A DNA stretch of 64,000 nt from Limobrevibacterium gyesilva (GTDB lineage Bacteria > Pseudomonadota > Alphaproteobacteria > Acetobacterales > Acetobacteraceae). The position numbers and the translations under genes were made by a program. The notes below the pieces were generated by a model. The model was not told where the DNA came from. It saw nothing but the letters and a program-made list of their open reading frames with translations, and did no database searches. The stretch lies in contig NZ_JAPDNT010000001.1 in assembly GCF_025989185.1 (NCBI RefSeq), positions 744,001 through 808,000 on the forward strand, read 5' to 3'. Below, piece by piece: positions 16,920 to 25,437 of the stretch. How positions within the stretch are numbered: the stretch's first letter is position 1; each line of letters starts with the position of its first letter.

Positions 16920-17996
16920 ATGACGATCCGAAACCAAATGAATGAATCGGGCGCCGATGTGCGCCTGCATGGGGTCGCCCGAAGCTGGGGCGCCACCACC
17001 GCGTTGTCCGGCATATCGCTGCATGTGCGCGCCGGCAGCTTCTGCGTGCTGCTGGGCCCGTCCGGCTGCGGCAAGACCACCTGCCTGCGCATCGTCGCCG
17101 GGCTGGAGCAGGCCAGCGCCGGCGTGGTGGAGATCGGCGGCCGCGACGTGACCGCCTTGCCGCCGGCGCAGCGCGGGGTCGCCATGGTGTTCCAGTCCTA
17201 CGCGCTGTTCCCGCATCTGACGGTGGCGGAGAACATCATGTTCGGCCTGAAGGCGCGCAGCGTGCCCAAGCCCGATCGCCTGAGGCGGCTCGATCGTGCG
17301 GTGGAGATCCTGGGCATCGGCCATTTGCTGGCACGCCGCCCCGGCCAGCTTTCGGGCGGCCAGCAGCAGCGCGTGGCGCTGGGCCGGGCCATCGTGGCCG
17401 AGGCGCCGGTGTGTCTGATGGACGAGCCGCTGTCGAACCTCGACGCCCAGCTGCGCGCGGAGATGCGGCGCGAGATCCTCGCTTTGCAGCGCCGCCTCGG
17501 CATCACCATGCTCTACGTCACCCACGACCAGACCGAGGCGATGGGCATGGCCGACCAGGTGGTGCTGCTGCGCGACGGCCGTGTGGAGCAGGACGCGCCG
17601 CCGGCCGACATGTATTCCCGCCCGGCCACCAGCTTCGCCGCCAGCTTCATCGGCACGCCGCCGATGAACCTGCTGAAGCTGTCGCACGAAGGCATGGTGC
17701 CCGGCACCGGCGGCCCGGTACTGGGCCCGCCGCGCGCGGCGGCGACGCTGGCGGGCATCCGGCCGGAGGCGCTGCGCCTGTCCGACCATGGTATCCCCGC
17801 CGAAGTAACCCATGCCGAGTATCTCGGCGCGGACACGGTGATGGTGTGCAGCGTCGGCGCCGAGGGCAGGCTGCTGGCCCGCCTGCCCGGCCGGGTGGCC
17901 ATCGCCGACGGCGCGCTTGTGCATTTCGACTTCGGCCCCGCGGACCTGCATCTGTTCGATGCCGCGACGGGGCACCGCATCCCGCAACCCGCCTGA
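16920..17996 (+). CDS. ABC transporter ATPase, UgpC/MalK type
   Basis: The energy-coupling subunit of a carbohydrate-type importer, 358 residues. Walker A GPSGCGKT is at 46-53, the signature LSGGQQQR at 144-151, and Walker B VCLMDEPLSNLDAQLR follows. The C-terminal TOBE-like regulatory domain is present, as in MalK/UgpC. It is the first gene of the operon with two binding proteins and two permeases. The ATG at 16920 follows an AGGGAGA ribosome site; a second ATG lies at 16938. Confidence 0.9.
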   Translation: MTIRNQMNESGADVRLHGVARSWGATTALSGISLHVRAGSFCVLLGPSGCGKTTCLRIVAGLEQASAGVVEIGGRDVTALPPAQRGVAMVFQSYALFPHLTVAENIMFGLKARSVPKPDRLRRLDRAVEILGIGHLLARRPGQLSGGQQQRVALGRAIVAEAPVCLMDEPLSNLDAQLRAEMRREILALQRRLGITMLYVTHDQTEAMGMADQVVLLRDGRVEQDAPPADMYSRPATSFAASFIGTPPMNLLKLSHEGMVPGTGGPVLGPPRAAATLAGIRPEALRLSDHGIPAEVTHAEYLGADTVMVCSVGAEGRLLARLPGRVAIADGALVHFDFGPADLHLFDAATGHRIPQPA

Positions 17997-18009
17997 CACG
18001 AGGGCCACC

Positions 18010-19305
18010 ATGCGCACACCGAGGACGACGAGACGCACCCTTCTGGCCGGCGCCGCCGGGCTGGCCATGCCGGCGATCGCCCGCGCCCAGGCGGTGAGCG
18101 AGATCGAGTTCTATTTCCCCGTCGCGGTCGGCGGGCCGATCACGAAGATCGTCGATGGTTACGCCGCCGACTTCATGCGCGAAAACCCGGACGTGAAGGT
18201 GCGCCCGATCTATGCCGGCAGCTATGTCGATACGCTGACCAAGGCGGTGACCGCGACCAAGGCCGGCAACGGGCCGCAGATGGCGGTGCTGCTGGCGGTC
18301 GACGCTTACACGCTGGTGGACGACGAGCTGATCCTGCCGTTCGACACGCTGGCCACCGGCGCCGAGGACAAGGCGTGGCTGAACAGTTTCTACCCCGCCT
18401 TCCTGCGCAACGGGCAGATCGACGGCCACACCTGGGGCGTGCCGTTCCAGCGCTCCACCATCGTGATGTACTGGAACAAGGACGCGTTCAAGGACGCCGG
18501 CCTCGATCCCGACAAGGCACCCGCGAACTGGGCCGAGCACGCCGCCTTCGCCGAGAAGACGACGAAGCGCGAGGGCGACCGCACCACGCGCTGGGGCGTG
18601 CAGATCCCCGGCACCGGCTTCACCTACTGGCTGTTCCAGGCGCTGGCGATCGAGGCCGGGGCGGAGCTGGCGAACGCCAACGGCACCAAGGTGAACTACA
18701 ACGATCCCGCCTGCGTGGAGGCGTTGCAGTACTGGATCGACCTCACCGCGAAGTACAAGGCGCATCCGCCGGGGATCGTCGATTGGGGCACCACGCCACG
18801 CGACTTCCTGGAAGGCAAGGTGGCGATGATCTGGCACACCACCGGCAACCTTTCCAACATCAAGGCCAACGCGAAGTTCCCGTTCGGGGTGGCGATGCTG
18901 CCGGCGCAGAAGCGGCGCGGCAGCCCCACCGGCGGCGGCAACTTCCATCTGTTCAAGGGCGCGACCCCGGCGCAGCAGGCCGCCTGCCTGCGCTTCCTGA
19001 AATGGGTGACGTCGCCCGCCCGCGCGGCGCAATGGAGCATCGACACCGGCTATGTCGCGACCCGGCCGGACGCCTGGCAGACCGAGGCGATGAAGGCGTA
19101 TGTGGCGGGCTTCCCCGCCGCCGCCGTCGCCCGCGACCAGCTGGAGTTCGCGGTGGCGGAGCTGTCCACGCACGACAACCAGCGCGTGACCCAGGCGCTG
19201 AACGACGAATTGCAGGCCGCGCTCACCGGCCGCAAGGCGCCGAAGGCCGCACTGGACGACGCCCAGGCCGCGGGCACCCGCCTGCTGCGCCCCTACGCCC
19301 GATAA
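18010..19305 (+). CDS. ABC sugar/polyol-phosphate binding protein, copy 1
   Basis: A family-1 periplasmic binding protein of 431 residues with an export signal that begins with a basic RRT segment (Tat-like RRTLLAGAAG, cleavage near ARAQA). It resembles UgpB/MalE-type proteins: AVGGPITKIVDGY, YAGSYVDTLTKAV and PFQRSTIVMYWNK. It lies 13 bases after the ATPase gene and is followed by a clear paralogue sharing most of these blocks. The ligand is not known; the nearby phosphatase gene suggests a phosphorylated polyol or sugar. Confidence 0.85.
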   Translation: MRTPRTTRRTLLAGAAGLAMPAIARAQAVSEIEFYFPVAVGGPITKIVDGYAADFMRENPDVKVRPIYAGSYVDTLTKAVTATKAGNGPQMAVLLAVDAYTLVDDELILPFDTLATGAEDKAWLNSFYPAFLRNGQIDGHTWGVPFQRSTIVMYWNKDAFKDAGLDPDKAPANWAEHAAFAEKTTKREGDRTTRWGVQIPGTGFTYWLFQALAIEAGAELANANGTKVNYNDPACVEALQYWIDLTAKYKAHPPGIVDWGTTPRDFLEGKVAMIWHTTGNLSNIKANAKFPFGVAMLPAQKRRGSPTGGGNFHLFKGATPAQQAACLRFLKWVTSPARAAQWSIDTGYVATRPDAWQTEAMKAYVAGFPAAAVARDQLEFAVAELSTHDNQRVTQALNDELQAALTGRKAPKAALDDAQAAGTRLLRPYAR

Positions 19306-19333
19306 GCAACACCCCGAACCACGGAGACCGCCA

Positions 19334-20626
19334 ATGATCCGTCGTCGCACGCTGCTCGCCACCTCCGCCGCCGCGCTCGCCGCACCTGCGGTGTCGAAGG
19401 CGCAGGGCGTCACCAAGCTGAGCATCTACTATCCGATCGCCGTGGGCGGGCCGATCCCGGCCATCATCGACGGCTACTGCAAGGAGTTCCAGACGCAGAC
19501 CGGCATCGAGGTGACGCCCGTCTATGCCGGCAACTACGGCGAGACCATGACCAAGGCGGTGACGGCCATCAGGGGCGGCACCGGCCCGCAACTCGCGGTG
19601 CTGCTGGCGGCCGAGATGCACAGCCTGCAGGACATGGACATCCTGGTGTCGCTGGACGAGCTCGGTCTCGATGCCGAGGGCAGGAAATGGGTCGAGGGAT
19701 TCTATCCCGCGTTTCTCGCCAACAGCCGCGTGGACGGCAAGACCTGGTCGGTGCCGTTCCAGCGCTCCACCGCCATCATGTACTACAACAAGGCCGCCTT
19801 CGCGGAAGCCGGCCTCGATCCTGACAAGTTCCCGCGCACCTGGGCCGAGCTCGCGGCCGCGGCGGCGAAGCTGACGAAGCGCGACGCATCCGGGCGCGTG
19901 GTGCGCTGGGGCGTGAAGCTGGCCAGCGACGCCGGCAACGCGCAGTGGACCTTCGGCGCGCTCGCCAACCAGGCCGGCCATATCCTGATGAACGAGGCGG
20001 GGACGGAGACCTATTTCAACCATCCGAAAGCGATCGAGGCGATGGCGTTCTGGCGCTCGCTGGCTTTCGAGCACAAGGCGACGCCGGAAGGCATTTCCGC
20101 CTGGCCGCAGCTCTCGCCGGATTTCCTCGAAGGCAACGCGGCGATCATCCAGCACACCACGGGGAATCTCACCAACGTCCGCGACAAAGCCGGCTTCCCG
20201 TTCGGCGTCGCCGGCCTGCCGGGCAAGGAAGGGCCGCGCACCGTCGTCGGCGGCGGCAACCTGTATTTCTTCAAGCAGGCCAATGCCGCCGAGCGCGCCG
20301 CGGCGCTGAAGTTCGCACGCTTCCTCAGTGCGCCCGAGCGCGCCGCCGACTGGTCGATCCGCACCGGCTATATCGGCACGCGCCCGGATGCGTACGAGAC
20401 GCCGGCGCTGAAGGAATACGTGACCAAGTTCCCGCCCGCCGACGTTGCGCGTGGGTTCCTGCCGGTGGCGGTCGGCGAGCTTTCCACCTTCGAGAACCAG
20501 CGCGTCTACAAGGCGCTGACCGACAACATCCAGGCCTGCCTGAACGGGGCGAAGTCGGCGGCGCAGGCGATGGTGGACACGCAGGCCGAAGCCGACCGCA
20601 TCCTCAAGCCGTACAAGCGGGCCTGA
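19334..20626 (+). CDS. ABC sugar/polyol-phosphate binding protein, copy 2
   Basis: A second binding protein of 430 residues, homologous along its length to the preceding one: IAVGGPIPAIIDGYCK, YAGNYGETMTKAVTA, PFQRSTAIMYYNK, TTGNLTNVRDKAGFPFG. It has its own signal peptide (MIRRRTLLATSAAALAAPAVSKAQG). Both copies appear intact, with no frameshift. Tandem retention suggests they deliver two related ligands to one permease. The gap after copy 1 is 28 bases. Confidence 0.85.
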   Translation: MIRRRTLLATSAAALAAPAVSKAQGVTKLSIYYPIAVGGPIPAIIDGYCKEFQTQTGIEVTPVYAGNYGETMTKAVTAIRGGTGPQLAVLLAAEMHSLQDMDILVSLDELGLDAEGRKWVEGFYPAFLANSRVDGKTWSVPFQRSTAIMYYNKAAFAEAGLDPDKFPRTWAELAAAAAKLTKRDASGRVVRWGVKLASDAGNAQWTFGALANQAGHILMNEAGTETYFNHPKAIEAMAFWRSLAFEHKATPEGISAWPQLSPDFLEGNAAIIQHTTGNLTNVRDKAGFPFGVAGLPGKEGPRTVVGGGNLYFFKQANAAERAAALKFARFLSAPERAADWSIRTGYIGTRPDAYETPALKEYVTKFPPADVARGFLPVAVGELSTFENQRVYKALTDNIQACLNGAKSAAQAMVDTQAEADRILKPYKRA

Positions 20627-20634
20627 CCTTGCGG

Positions 20635-21513
20635 ATGGCGGGCGTGCGGCGCGAAACCCTGCAGGCCTGGGCGCTGATTCTTCCGGCGCTGGTGCTGCTG
20701 GTGGCGTTCACCCACTGGCCGGCGGTGGCGACGCTGGTGGACAGCCTCTACACCACGCCGAAGGGCAGCCGCCCGCCACGCTTCGTCGGCGTGGAGAACT
20801 ACGTCGCGCTGATGGATGACCCGGTGTTCTGGAGGGCGTTGCACAACAACGCCGTCTACGCGCTGGTGACCATTCCGGCATCGGTGGTTCTGGCGTTGCT
20901 GATGGCACTTGCCGTCAACACCGCCCTGCCGGGGCGCCCGCTGCTGCGCATGGCGTATTTCACCCCGACCATGCTGCCGATGATCGCGGTGGCCAATATC
21001 TGGCTGTTCTTCTTCACGCCGGATTACGGCCTGTTCGACCGCATCGTCGGCGTCTTCGGCATGGGGCGGCACAACTGGCTGGGCGACGCCGCCACCGCGC
21101 TGCCGGCGATGATGGCCGTCGCGGTGTGGAAGGAAGCCGGCTTCTTCATGATCTTCTACCTGGCGGCACTGCAGGCCATGCCGCCCGACCTGAAGGAGGC
21201 GGCGTCGCTGGAAGGTTCGTCGCGCTGGAACTTCTTCCGCCGCGTGACCTTGCCGTTGCTGATGCCGACAACGCTTTTCGTGCTGGTCAACGCCGTCATC
21301 AACGCCTTCCGCCTGGTGGATCACGTCGTGGTCATGACGCGCGGCGGCCCCGACAACGCAACGACGCTGCTGCTCTATTACATCTACGAAACCGGCTTCC
21401 GCTTCTGGGATACCGCGATGGCCGCGACCTTGACGGTGGTGCTGCTGGCCCTGCTCGGCACGCTGGCGATCTTCCAGTTCGGCGTGCTTGGCCGCCGGGT
21501 GCATTACCGATGA
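20635..21513 (+). CDS. ABC transporter permease, UgpA/MalF type
   Basis: The first integral-membrane subunit, 292 residues, about six helices. It carries the EAA loop EAASLEGSSRWNFFRRVTLPLL, which docks the ATPase. Translation probably starts at ATG 20635; an in-frame TTG at 20629 is an alternative, and no strong ribosome site precedes either, so coupling to the previous gene (eight bases upstream) is likely. The stop overlaps the next ATG (ATGA at 21510-21513). Confidence 0.88.
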   Translation: MAGVRRETLQAWALILPALVLLVAFTHWPAVATLVDSLYTTPKGSRPPRFVGVENYVALMDDPVFWRALHNNAVYALVTIPASVVLALLMALAVNTALPGRPLLRMAYFTPTMLPMIAVANIWLFFFTPDYGLFDRIVGVFGMGRHNWLGDAATALPAMMAVAVWKEAGFFMIFYLAALQAMPPDLKEAASLEGSSRWNFFRRVTLPLLMPTTLFVLVNAVINAFRLVDHVVVMTRGGPDNATTLLLYYIYETGFRFWDTAMAATLTVVLLALLGTLAIFQFGVLGRRVHYR

Positions 21514-22373
21514 GCGGGCGCGCGATCGGCCTCCAGCCGGCACGTATCCGCGCCATCGGCATGGCCCCCATCGGCACGCGGTGGCTCGAGATCGTCGGCG
21601 CCTGGATGCTGGGGCTGATCTGGGTGCTGCCGCTGCTTTATGCGGTGTGGACGGCGTTCCATCCCGCTGCCTACGCCACGCGCTTCGACCTGTTCGCGCC
21701 GCTGACGCTGCACAACATCCAGCTCGCCTGGGAAGCCGCACCCTTCGCGCGCTACTTCCTCAACACCACCATCCTCGTCACGCTGATCCTGGTGGCGCAA
21801 TTCGTGCTGTGCACCCCCGCCGCCTTCGCCTTCGCACGGATGGAGTTCCCGGGCCGCGACTTCGTGTTCGCGATCGTGCTGCTGCAGCTCATGGTGATGC
21901 CGGACGTGCTGCTGGTGGGCAACTACCGCACCATGGTTCATCTGGGCCTGGTCGACACCATCCTGGCGATCGCGCTGCCCTATCTCGGCTCCGCCTTCGG
22001 CATCTTCCTGCTGCGCCAGACCTTCCGCATGGTGCCGCAGGAGCTTGACGACGCCGCCCGGCTGGAAGGCTGCTCGCTGCTGGGTCGGCTGTGGCGCGTC
22101 TACGTGCCGCTGGCGAAACCGACCTACATCGCCTATGGGCTGGTGAGCGTGAGCTATCACTGGAACAACTTCCTGTGGCCGCTGGTGATCACCAACTCCG
22201 TCACCACCCGGCCGCTGACGGTGGGCTTGTCGATCTTCGCCTCCACCGATCAGGGGATCGACTGGTCGATCATCACGGCGGCGACGCTGATGACCAGCGG
22301 GCCGCTGCTGATCGCCTTCCTGCTGTTCCAGCGGCAGTTCGTGCAGAGTTTCATGCGCGCAGGAATCCGATGA
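21510..22373 (+). CDS. ABC transporter permease, UgpE/MalG type
   Basis: The second integral-membrane subunit, 287 residues, about six helices. The EAA motif appears as DDAARLEGCSLLGRLWRVYVPL. The sequence PTYIAYGLVSVSYHWNNFLWPL near the C terminus is typical of the MalG/UgpE class. The gene overlaps both neighbours by four bases (ATGA at both ends), so it is co-translated with permease 1 and the phosphatase. Confidence 0.88.
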   Translation: MSGRAIGLQPARIRAIGMAPIGTRWLEIVGAWMLGLIWVLPLLYAVWTAFHPAAYATRFDLFAPLTLHNIQLAWEAAPFARYFLNTTILVTLILVAQFVLCTPAAFAFARMEFPGRDFVFAIVLLQLMVMPDVLLVGNYRTMVHLGLVDTILAIALPYLGSAFGIFLLRQTFRMVPQELDDAARLEGCSLLGRLWRVYVPLAKPTYIAYGLVSVSYHWNNFLWPLVITNSVTTRPLTVGLSIFASTDQGIDWSIITAATLMTSGPLLIAFLLFQRQFVQSFMRAGIR

Positions 22374-23170
22374 CCGCATTCGCCAGCACTGCCCTCGCCC
22401 GTCGCCTCGACACTGCCGTGCAACTCGCCGAGGAGGCCGGGCGGCTCGCGCTCCGCCTGCGCCCGCCGCCGGGTGCGCCCGTCGCCACCCTGAAGGGTGC
22501 GCAGGACTGGCTGACCGAAGCCGATGGCGCGGTCGAGGAGTTCCTGTCGCGACAATTGGCCGAGCGCTTCCCCGAGGACGGCTTCCAGGGCGAGGAAACC
22601 GGCCGGGCACGCTCGGGCACGCTGCGCTGGGTGGTCGATCCCATCGACGGCACCTCCAACTACGCCCGCGGCTCGGCGCGGTTCTGCGTCTCGCTGGGGC
22701 TGATCGAGGACCGCACGCCGCTGCTGGGCGTGCTGGTGGCGCCGGCGATGGGCGAGACCTTCGCGGCCCGCCGGGGCGCCGGCGCCACGCTGAACGGCGC
22801 GCCGATCCGCGCCGCCGCGACCACCGACCTGTCGCGCGCCATGGTCGAATGCGGCTGGTCGCCGCGACGGCCGAACGGGGCGTATTTCCGGCTGGTCGAA
22901 GGGGTGATGGGAACCGGCGCGATGCTGCGCGCCGGCGGCTCCGGCGCGCTGGGGCTGGCCGATGTCGCGGCCGGGCGGATCGACGCGTATATCGAGCTGC
23001 ACATCAACCTGTGGGACGTCGCCGCCGCGCTGGCGATCCTGCAGGAAGCCGGTGCCACGGTGTCGCCGTTCCTGGACGGCAACGGCCTGGCCGAAGGCAA
23101 CCCGATCATGGCTGCGGCCCCCGGCATTGCCGAAGGCCTGGTGGTGGCGACGGGATTTCCGCTCGCCTGA
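22370..23170 (+). CDS. inositol monophosphatase family protein
   Basis: A Mg-dependent sugar or polyol phosphatase of 266 residues. Metal and catalytic residues are visible: GEE at 74-76, DPIDGTSNY with Asp90 and Asp93, and HINLWDVAAA for the third metal site. The family includes inositol-1-phosphatase, histidinol-phosphatase (HisN) and bisphosphate nucleotidases; the exact substrate cannot be told. Its start overlaps the permease stop, which suggests it dephosphorylates the imported substrate in the cytoplasm. Confidence 0.85.
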   Translation: MTAFASTALARRLDTAVQLAEEAGRLALRLRPPPGAPVATLKGAQDWLTEADGAVEEFLSRQLAERFPEDGFQGEETGRARSGTLRWVVDPIDGTSNYARGSARFCVSLGLIEDRTPLLGVLVAPAMGETFAARRGAGATLNGAPIRAAATTDLSRAMVECGWSPRRPNGAYFRLVEGVMGTGAMLRAGGSGALGLADVAAGRIDAYIELHINLWDVAAALAILQEAGATVSPFLDGNGLAEGNPIMAAAPGIAEGLVVATGFPLA

Positions 23171-23207
23171 ACGCCCCGAGGGCTGTCCTGGCGCGCCGCG
23201 CCGGGGC

Positions 23208-24365
23208 ATGCTCGCGCAAATGAGTGCCACTCCCCGAAGCCTGGCCCTGGCCCTGGGCACCACGCAGACGCTGGCATGGGCCACCACCTATTACATCCCC
23301 GCCACGATGGTGACGGCCGCGACAGAGTCCTTCGGGGTTTCCCGCACGGTGCTGCTCGGCGGGTTCTCCTGGTCGCTGCTGGTGGCGGGCGTGTGCGCGC
23401 CGCGGATCGGCCGCTTCATCGACCGCAATGGCGGCCGGCCGGTGCTGGCAGCCGGGGCCGTCATCACCTGTGCGGGCCTGCTGGCGCTGGCCGCGTCGGC
23501 CAACGTGCCCATGTGGTATTTCGCCTGGACCATTCTGGGCGTCGGCATGGCGCTGGGCCTGTACGACACGGCCTTCGCCACCATCGGCCGCCTGCTGGGT
23601 TCGCAGGCTCGCCCGGCCATCGTCGGCGTGACGATGATGGCCGGCTTCGCCAGCACGATCGGCTGGCCGGCCGGCAGCTGGCTGGTGCACGAATACGGCT
23701 GGCGGATCGCGGTCATGCTGTTCGCGGCGGTGCAGGTCGTCGCCATCCTGCCGATCGTGCTGCTGTTCGTCCCGCCGGCCCCGGCCGAGGCGCCGCCCTC
23801 GCCTGCCAGGCAAGCGGCCGACGGCGACGTGAAGCTGCGGGCGGCGTTCATTCTGCTGGCGGTGTTCTTCACCGCGCGGGCGGCCATCAGCTCGCTGATC
23901 TCGGTGCATGCGCTCACGCTGCTGGCGGGGATTGGCCTGTCCGCGGAGCAGGCCGTGTTCACCGCGGCCATGATCGGCCCGGCCCAGGTGGCCAGCCGGG
24001 TGATCGACTGGCGGTTCGCGCGCAATCTCAGCCCGGTCACGTCCAGCTGGCTCGGCGCCGCGCTGCTGCCGCTGGGCGTGGCCGCGCTGCTCGGCGGCGC
24101 ACCGGCGCTGGTGTTCGCCCTGGCCTATGGCATGAGCAACGGCATCCTGACGATCAGCCGCGGCACGCTGCCGATGCACGTGTTCGGGCCGGCGGGCTAT
24201 GCGAGCCTGCTGGGCCGGCTGGCGCTGCCCAGCCTGGTCGCCCAGGCCGTGACCCCCACCCTGCTGGCGCCGCTGATCGACAACGTGCCGGCGAGCTGGA
24301 TGTTCGCGGCCCTCGGGCTGGTGTCCTTCGCGGTGCTCGGCTGCCTGCTGCCGCTGCGCCGGTAG
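23208..24365 (+). CDS. MFS transporter
   Basis: A 385-residue, 12-helix major facilitator. Motif A-like RIGRFIDRNGGRPVL follows helix 2, and the two halves are joined by a Pro/Ala-rich cytoplasmic loop (PPAPAEAPPSPARQAADGD). Substrate unknown. Starts at 23208 (MLAQMSA) or 23220 are both possible. A rho-independent terminator follows at 24390-24420. Confidence 0.8.
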   Translation: MLAQMSATPRSLALALGTTQTLAWATTYYIPATMVTAATESFGVSRTVLLGGFSWSLLVAGVCAPRIGRFIDRNGGRPVLAAGAVITCAGLLALAASANVPMWYFAWTILGVGMALGLYDTAFATIGRLLGSQARPAIVGVTMMAGFASTIGWPAGSWLVHEYGWRIAVMLFAAVQVVAILPIVLLFVPPAPAEAPPSPARQAADGDVKLRAAFILLAVFFTARAAISSLISVHALTLLAGIGLSAEQAVFTAAMIGPAQVASRVIDWRFARNLSPVTSSWLGAALLPLGVAALLGGAPALVFALAYGMSNGILTISRGTLPMHVFGPAGYASLLGRLALPSLVAQAVTPTLLAPLIDNVPASWMFAALGLVSFAVLGCLLPLRR

Positions 24366-24389
24366 GCGCCGGCGACCGGCACAAAGAAA

Positions 24390-24420
24390 GGGCCTGCCGC
24401 TCGGCGGCAGGCCCGTTTCT
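24390..24420 (+). terminator. rho-independent terminator after MFS gene
   Basis: A perfect 10-bp GC-rich stem (24390-24399 with 24405-24414) with a 5-base loop is followed by GTTTCT. It lies 25 bases after the MFS stop. Confidence 0.7.
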
Positions 24421-24494
24421 CGTCAAGCCGGTGAAAAGACGAGAGACGGAGGCGAGATCCCCGCCTGCCTCCCGCTCCTCCGACGCCCGCCGGC

Positions 24495-24674
24495 TCAGCT
24501 TGGCTTGACCGGAGCCGGGTGCGAGCGGGTACGGCGCGACTTGCTGCTGACGGGTTTGGTGTTGTGGGTCGGGTGTGCCGGCTTCTTCTTCTTGCCGGAC
24601 GTGGCGGCTTCAGCGGCGGCGGCCGGCAGCGCGAGGCCGAGGGACGCCAACAGGGTTCTGCGGTTCAGGATCAC
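24495..24674 (-). CDS. small exported Lys/Pro-rich protein
   Basis: A 59-residue protein with an N-terminal signal (NRRTLLASLGLALPAAAAEA), possibly Tat-dependent, then a short basic tail with KKKK and repeated His/Pro/Ser. Translation may start at a GTG (24674), with GGAG eight bases before it; a longer in-frame ATG at 24725 would put 17 non-signal residues first. No known family is recognised. The tail is low complexity, so the gene call itself is moderate. Confidence 0.45.
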   Translation of the reverse strand: MILNRRTLLASLGLALPAAAAEAATSGKKKKPAHPTHNTKPVSSKSRRTRSHPAPVKPS

Positions 24675-24806
24675 GGCGGACGCTCCGGGGGACACGGGGT
24701 TGCGGCTCAGGCAGGAGTCGAGCAACGAACGCTACCTACCTGAAATAGCTATGCAGACGCCGCGAGTCGAAAGCAAGATATTTCGTTACTCTACCCGCCC
24801 TCGGCG

Positions 24807-25229
24807 CTACAGCAATCCGAGCGCGCGCAATTCCTTCTGCAGATCGGCCGGCAGCTCCGCTTCGCCCTTGGCGCGGGCGGACCGGGTGAGGTCCGGCGGC
24901 GCGGCGTCGGCCGCCAGGTAGCGCCAGCCCTGGAACGGCTTGGTCGGCCGGCCCGCCACGGGAACCAGCTGCTTGTGCAGCTCGATCCGGGCGCAGGCGG
25001 TGCCGTCGTCCCACGTGTCCTCCACGATCGCGGTCACGCGCTGGCGCACCACCATGGCGCCGGCGACCACCCAGTACATCGAGCCCCCGTCGACGATTTC
25101 CTGTGCGCGGCGCGGGAAGTTGCGGGTGTAGTGGCGCAGCGGCGGATCGGTCTTCAGGCGCGCGGCCTGCACCTCGCGCAGATGCGCGATGTCGCGGATG
25201 CCGACGCAGAGCTTCATCAGGTGCAGCAT
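24807..25229 (-). CDS. DUF1489 family protein
   Basis: A 140-residue protein matching the pattern of the alphaproteobacterial family DUF1489: start MLHLMKLCVGI, RHYTRNFPRRAQEIVDGGSMYWV, and KPFQGWRYLAADAAPPDL. It is single-copy in many alphaproteobacteria, and its function is not known to me. It has no signal peptide, so it is cytoplasmic. It is divergent from the EF-G-like gene with about 200 bp between them. Confidence 0.8.
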   Translation of the reverse strand: MLHLMKLCVGIRDIAHLREVQAARLKTDPPLRHYTRNFPRRAQEIVDGGSMYWVVAGAMVVRQRVTAIVEDTWDDGTACARIELHKQLVPVAGRPTKPFQGWRYLAADAAPPDLTRSARAKGEAELPADLQKELRALGLL

Positions 25230-25437
25230 GGTACGCGGGTGTGCGCGATGTGGGTTCGTACGGCAAGAGCGGCGGCGCCGTCCGCACGTTCATGCGAGCA
25301 TCGGCATCAAGGAAGACTCGTCCTTCCCCGATTCTCGTCTACCATCGGTCCGGGCGCCCTATGGACGCGCATCCCGGGTGTCGTGAGGCGCCGATCCGAG
25401 CACGAGGCCGCAGAGCGGCCCGAAGGGAGGCGTCATC

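Noticed and set aside
23208-23222. shared start sequence of the two MFS genes (ATGCTSGCGCAAATG at 33 and 23208)
   Set aside because: It is a striking 14-of-15 match, but it covers only the first codons. Similar codon choice in high-GC DNA is the simpler explanation.
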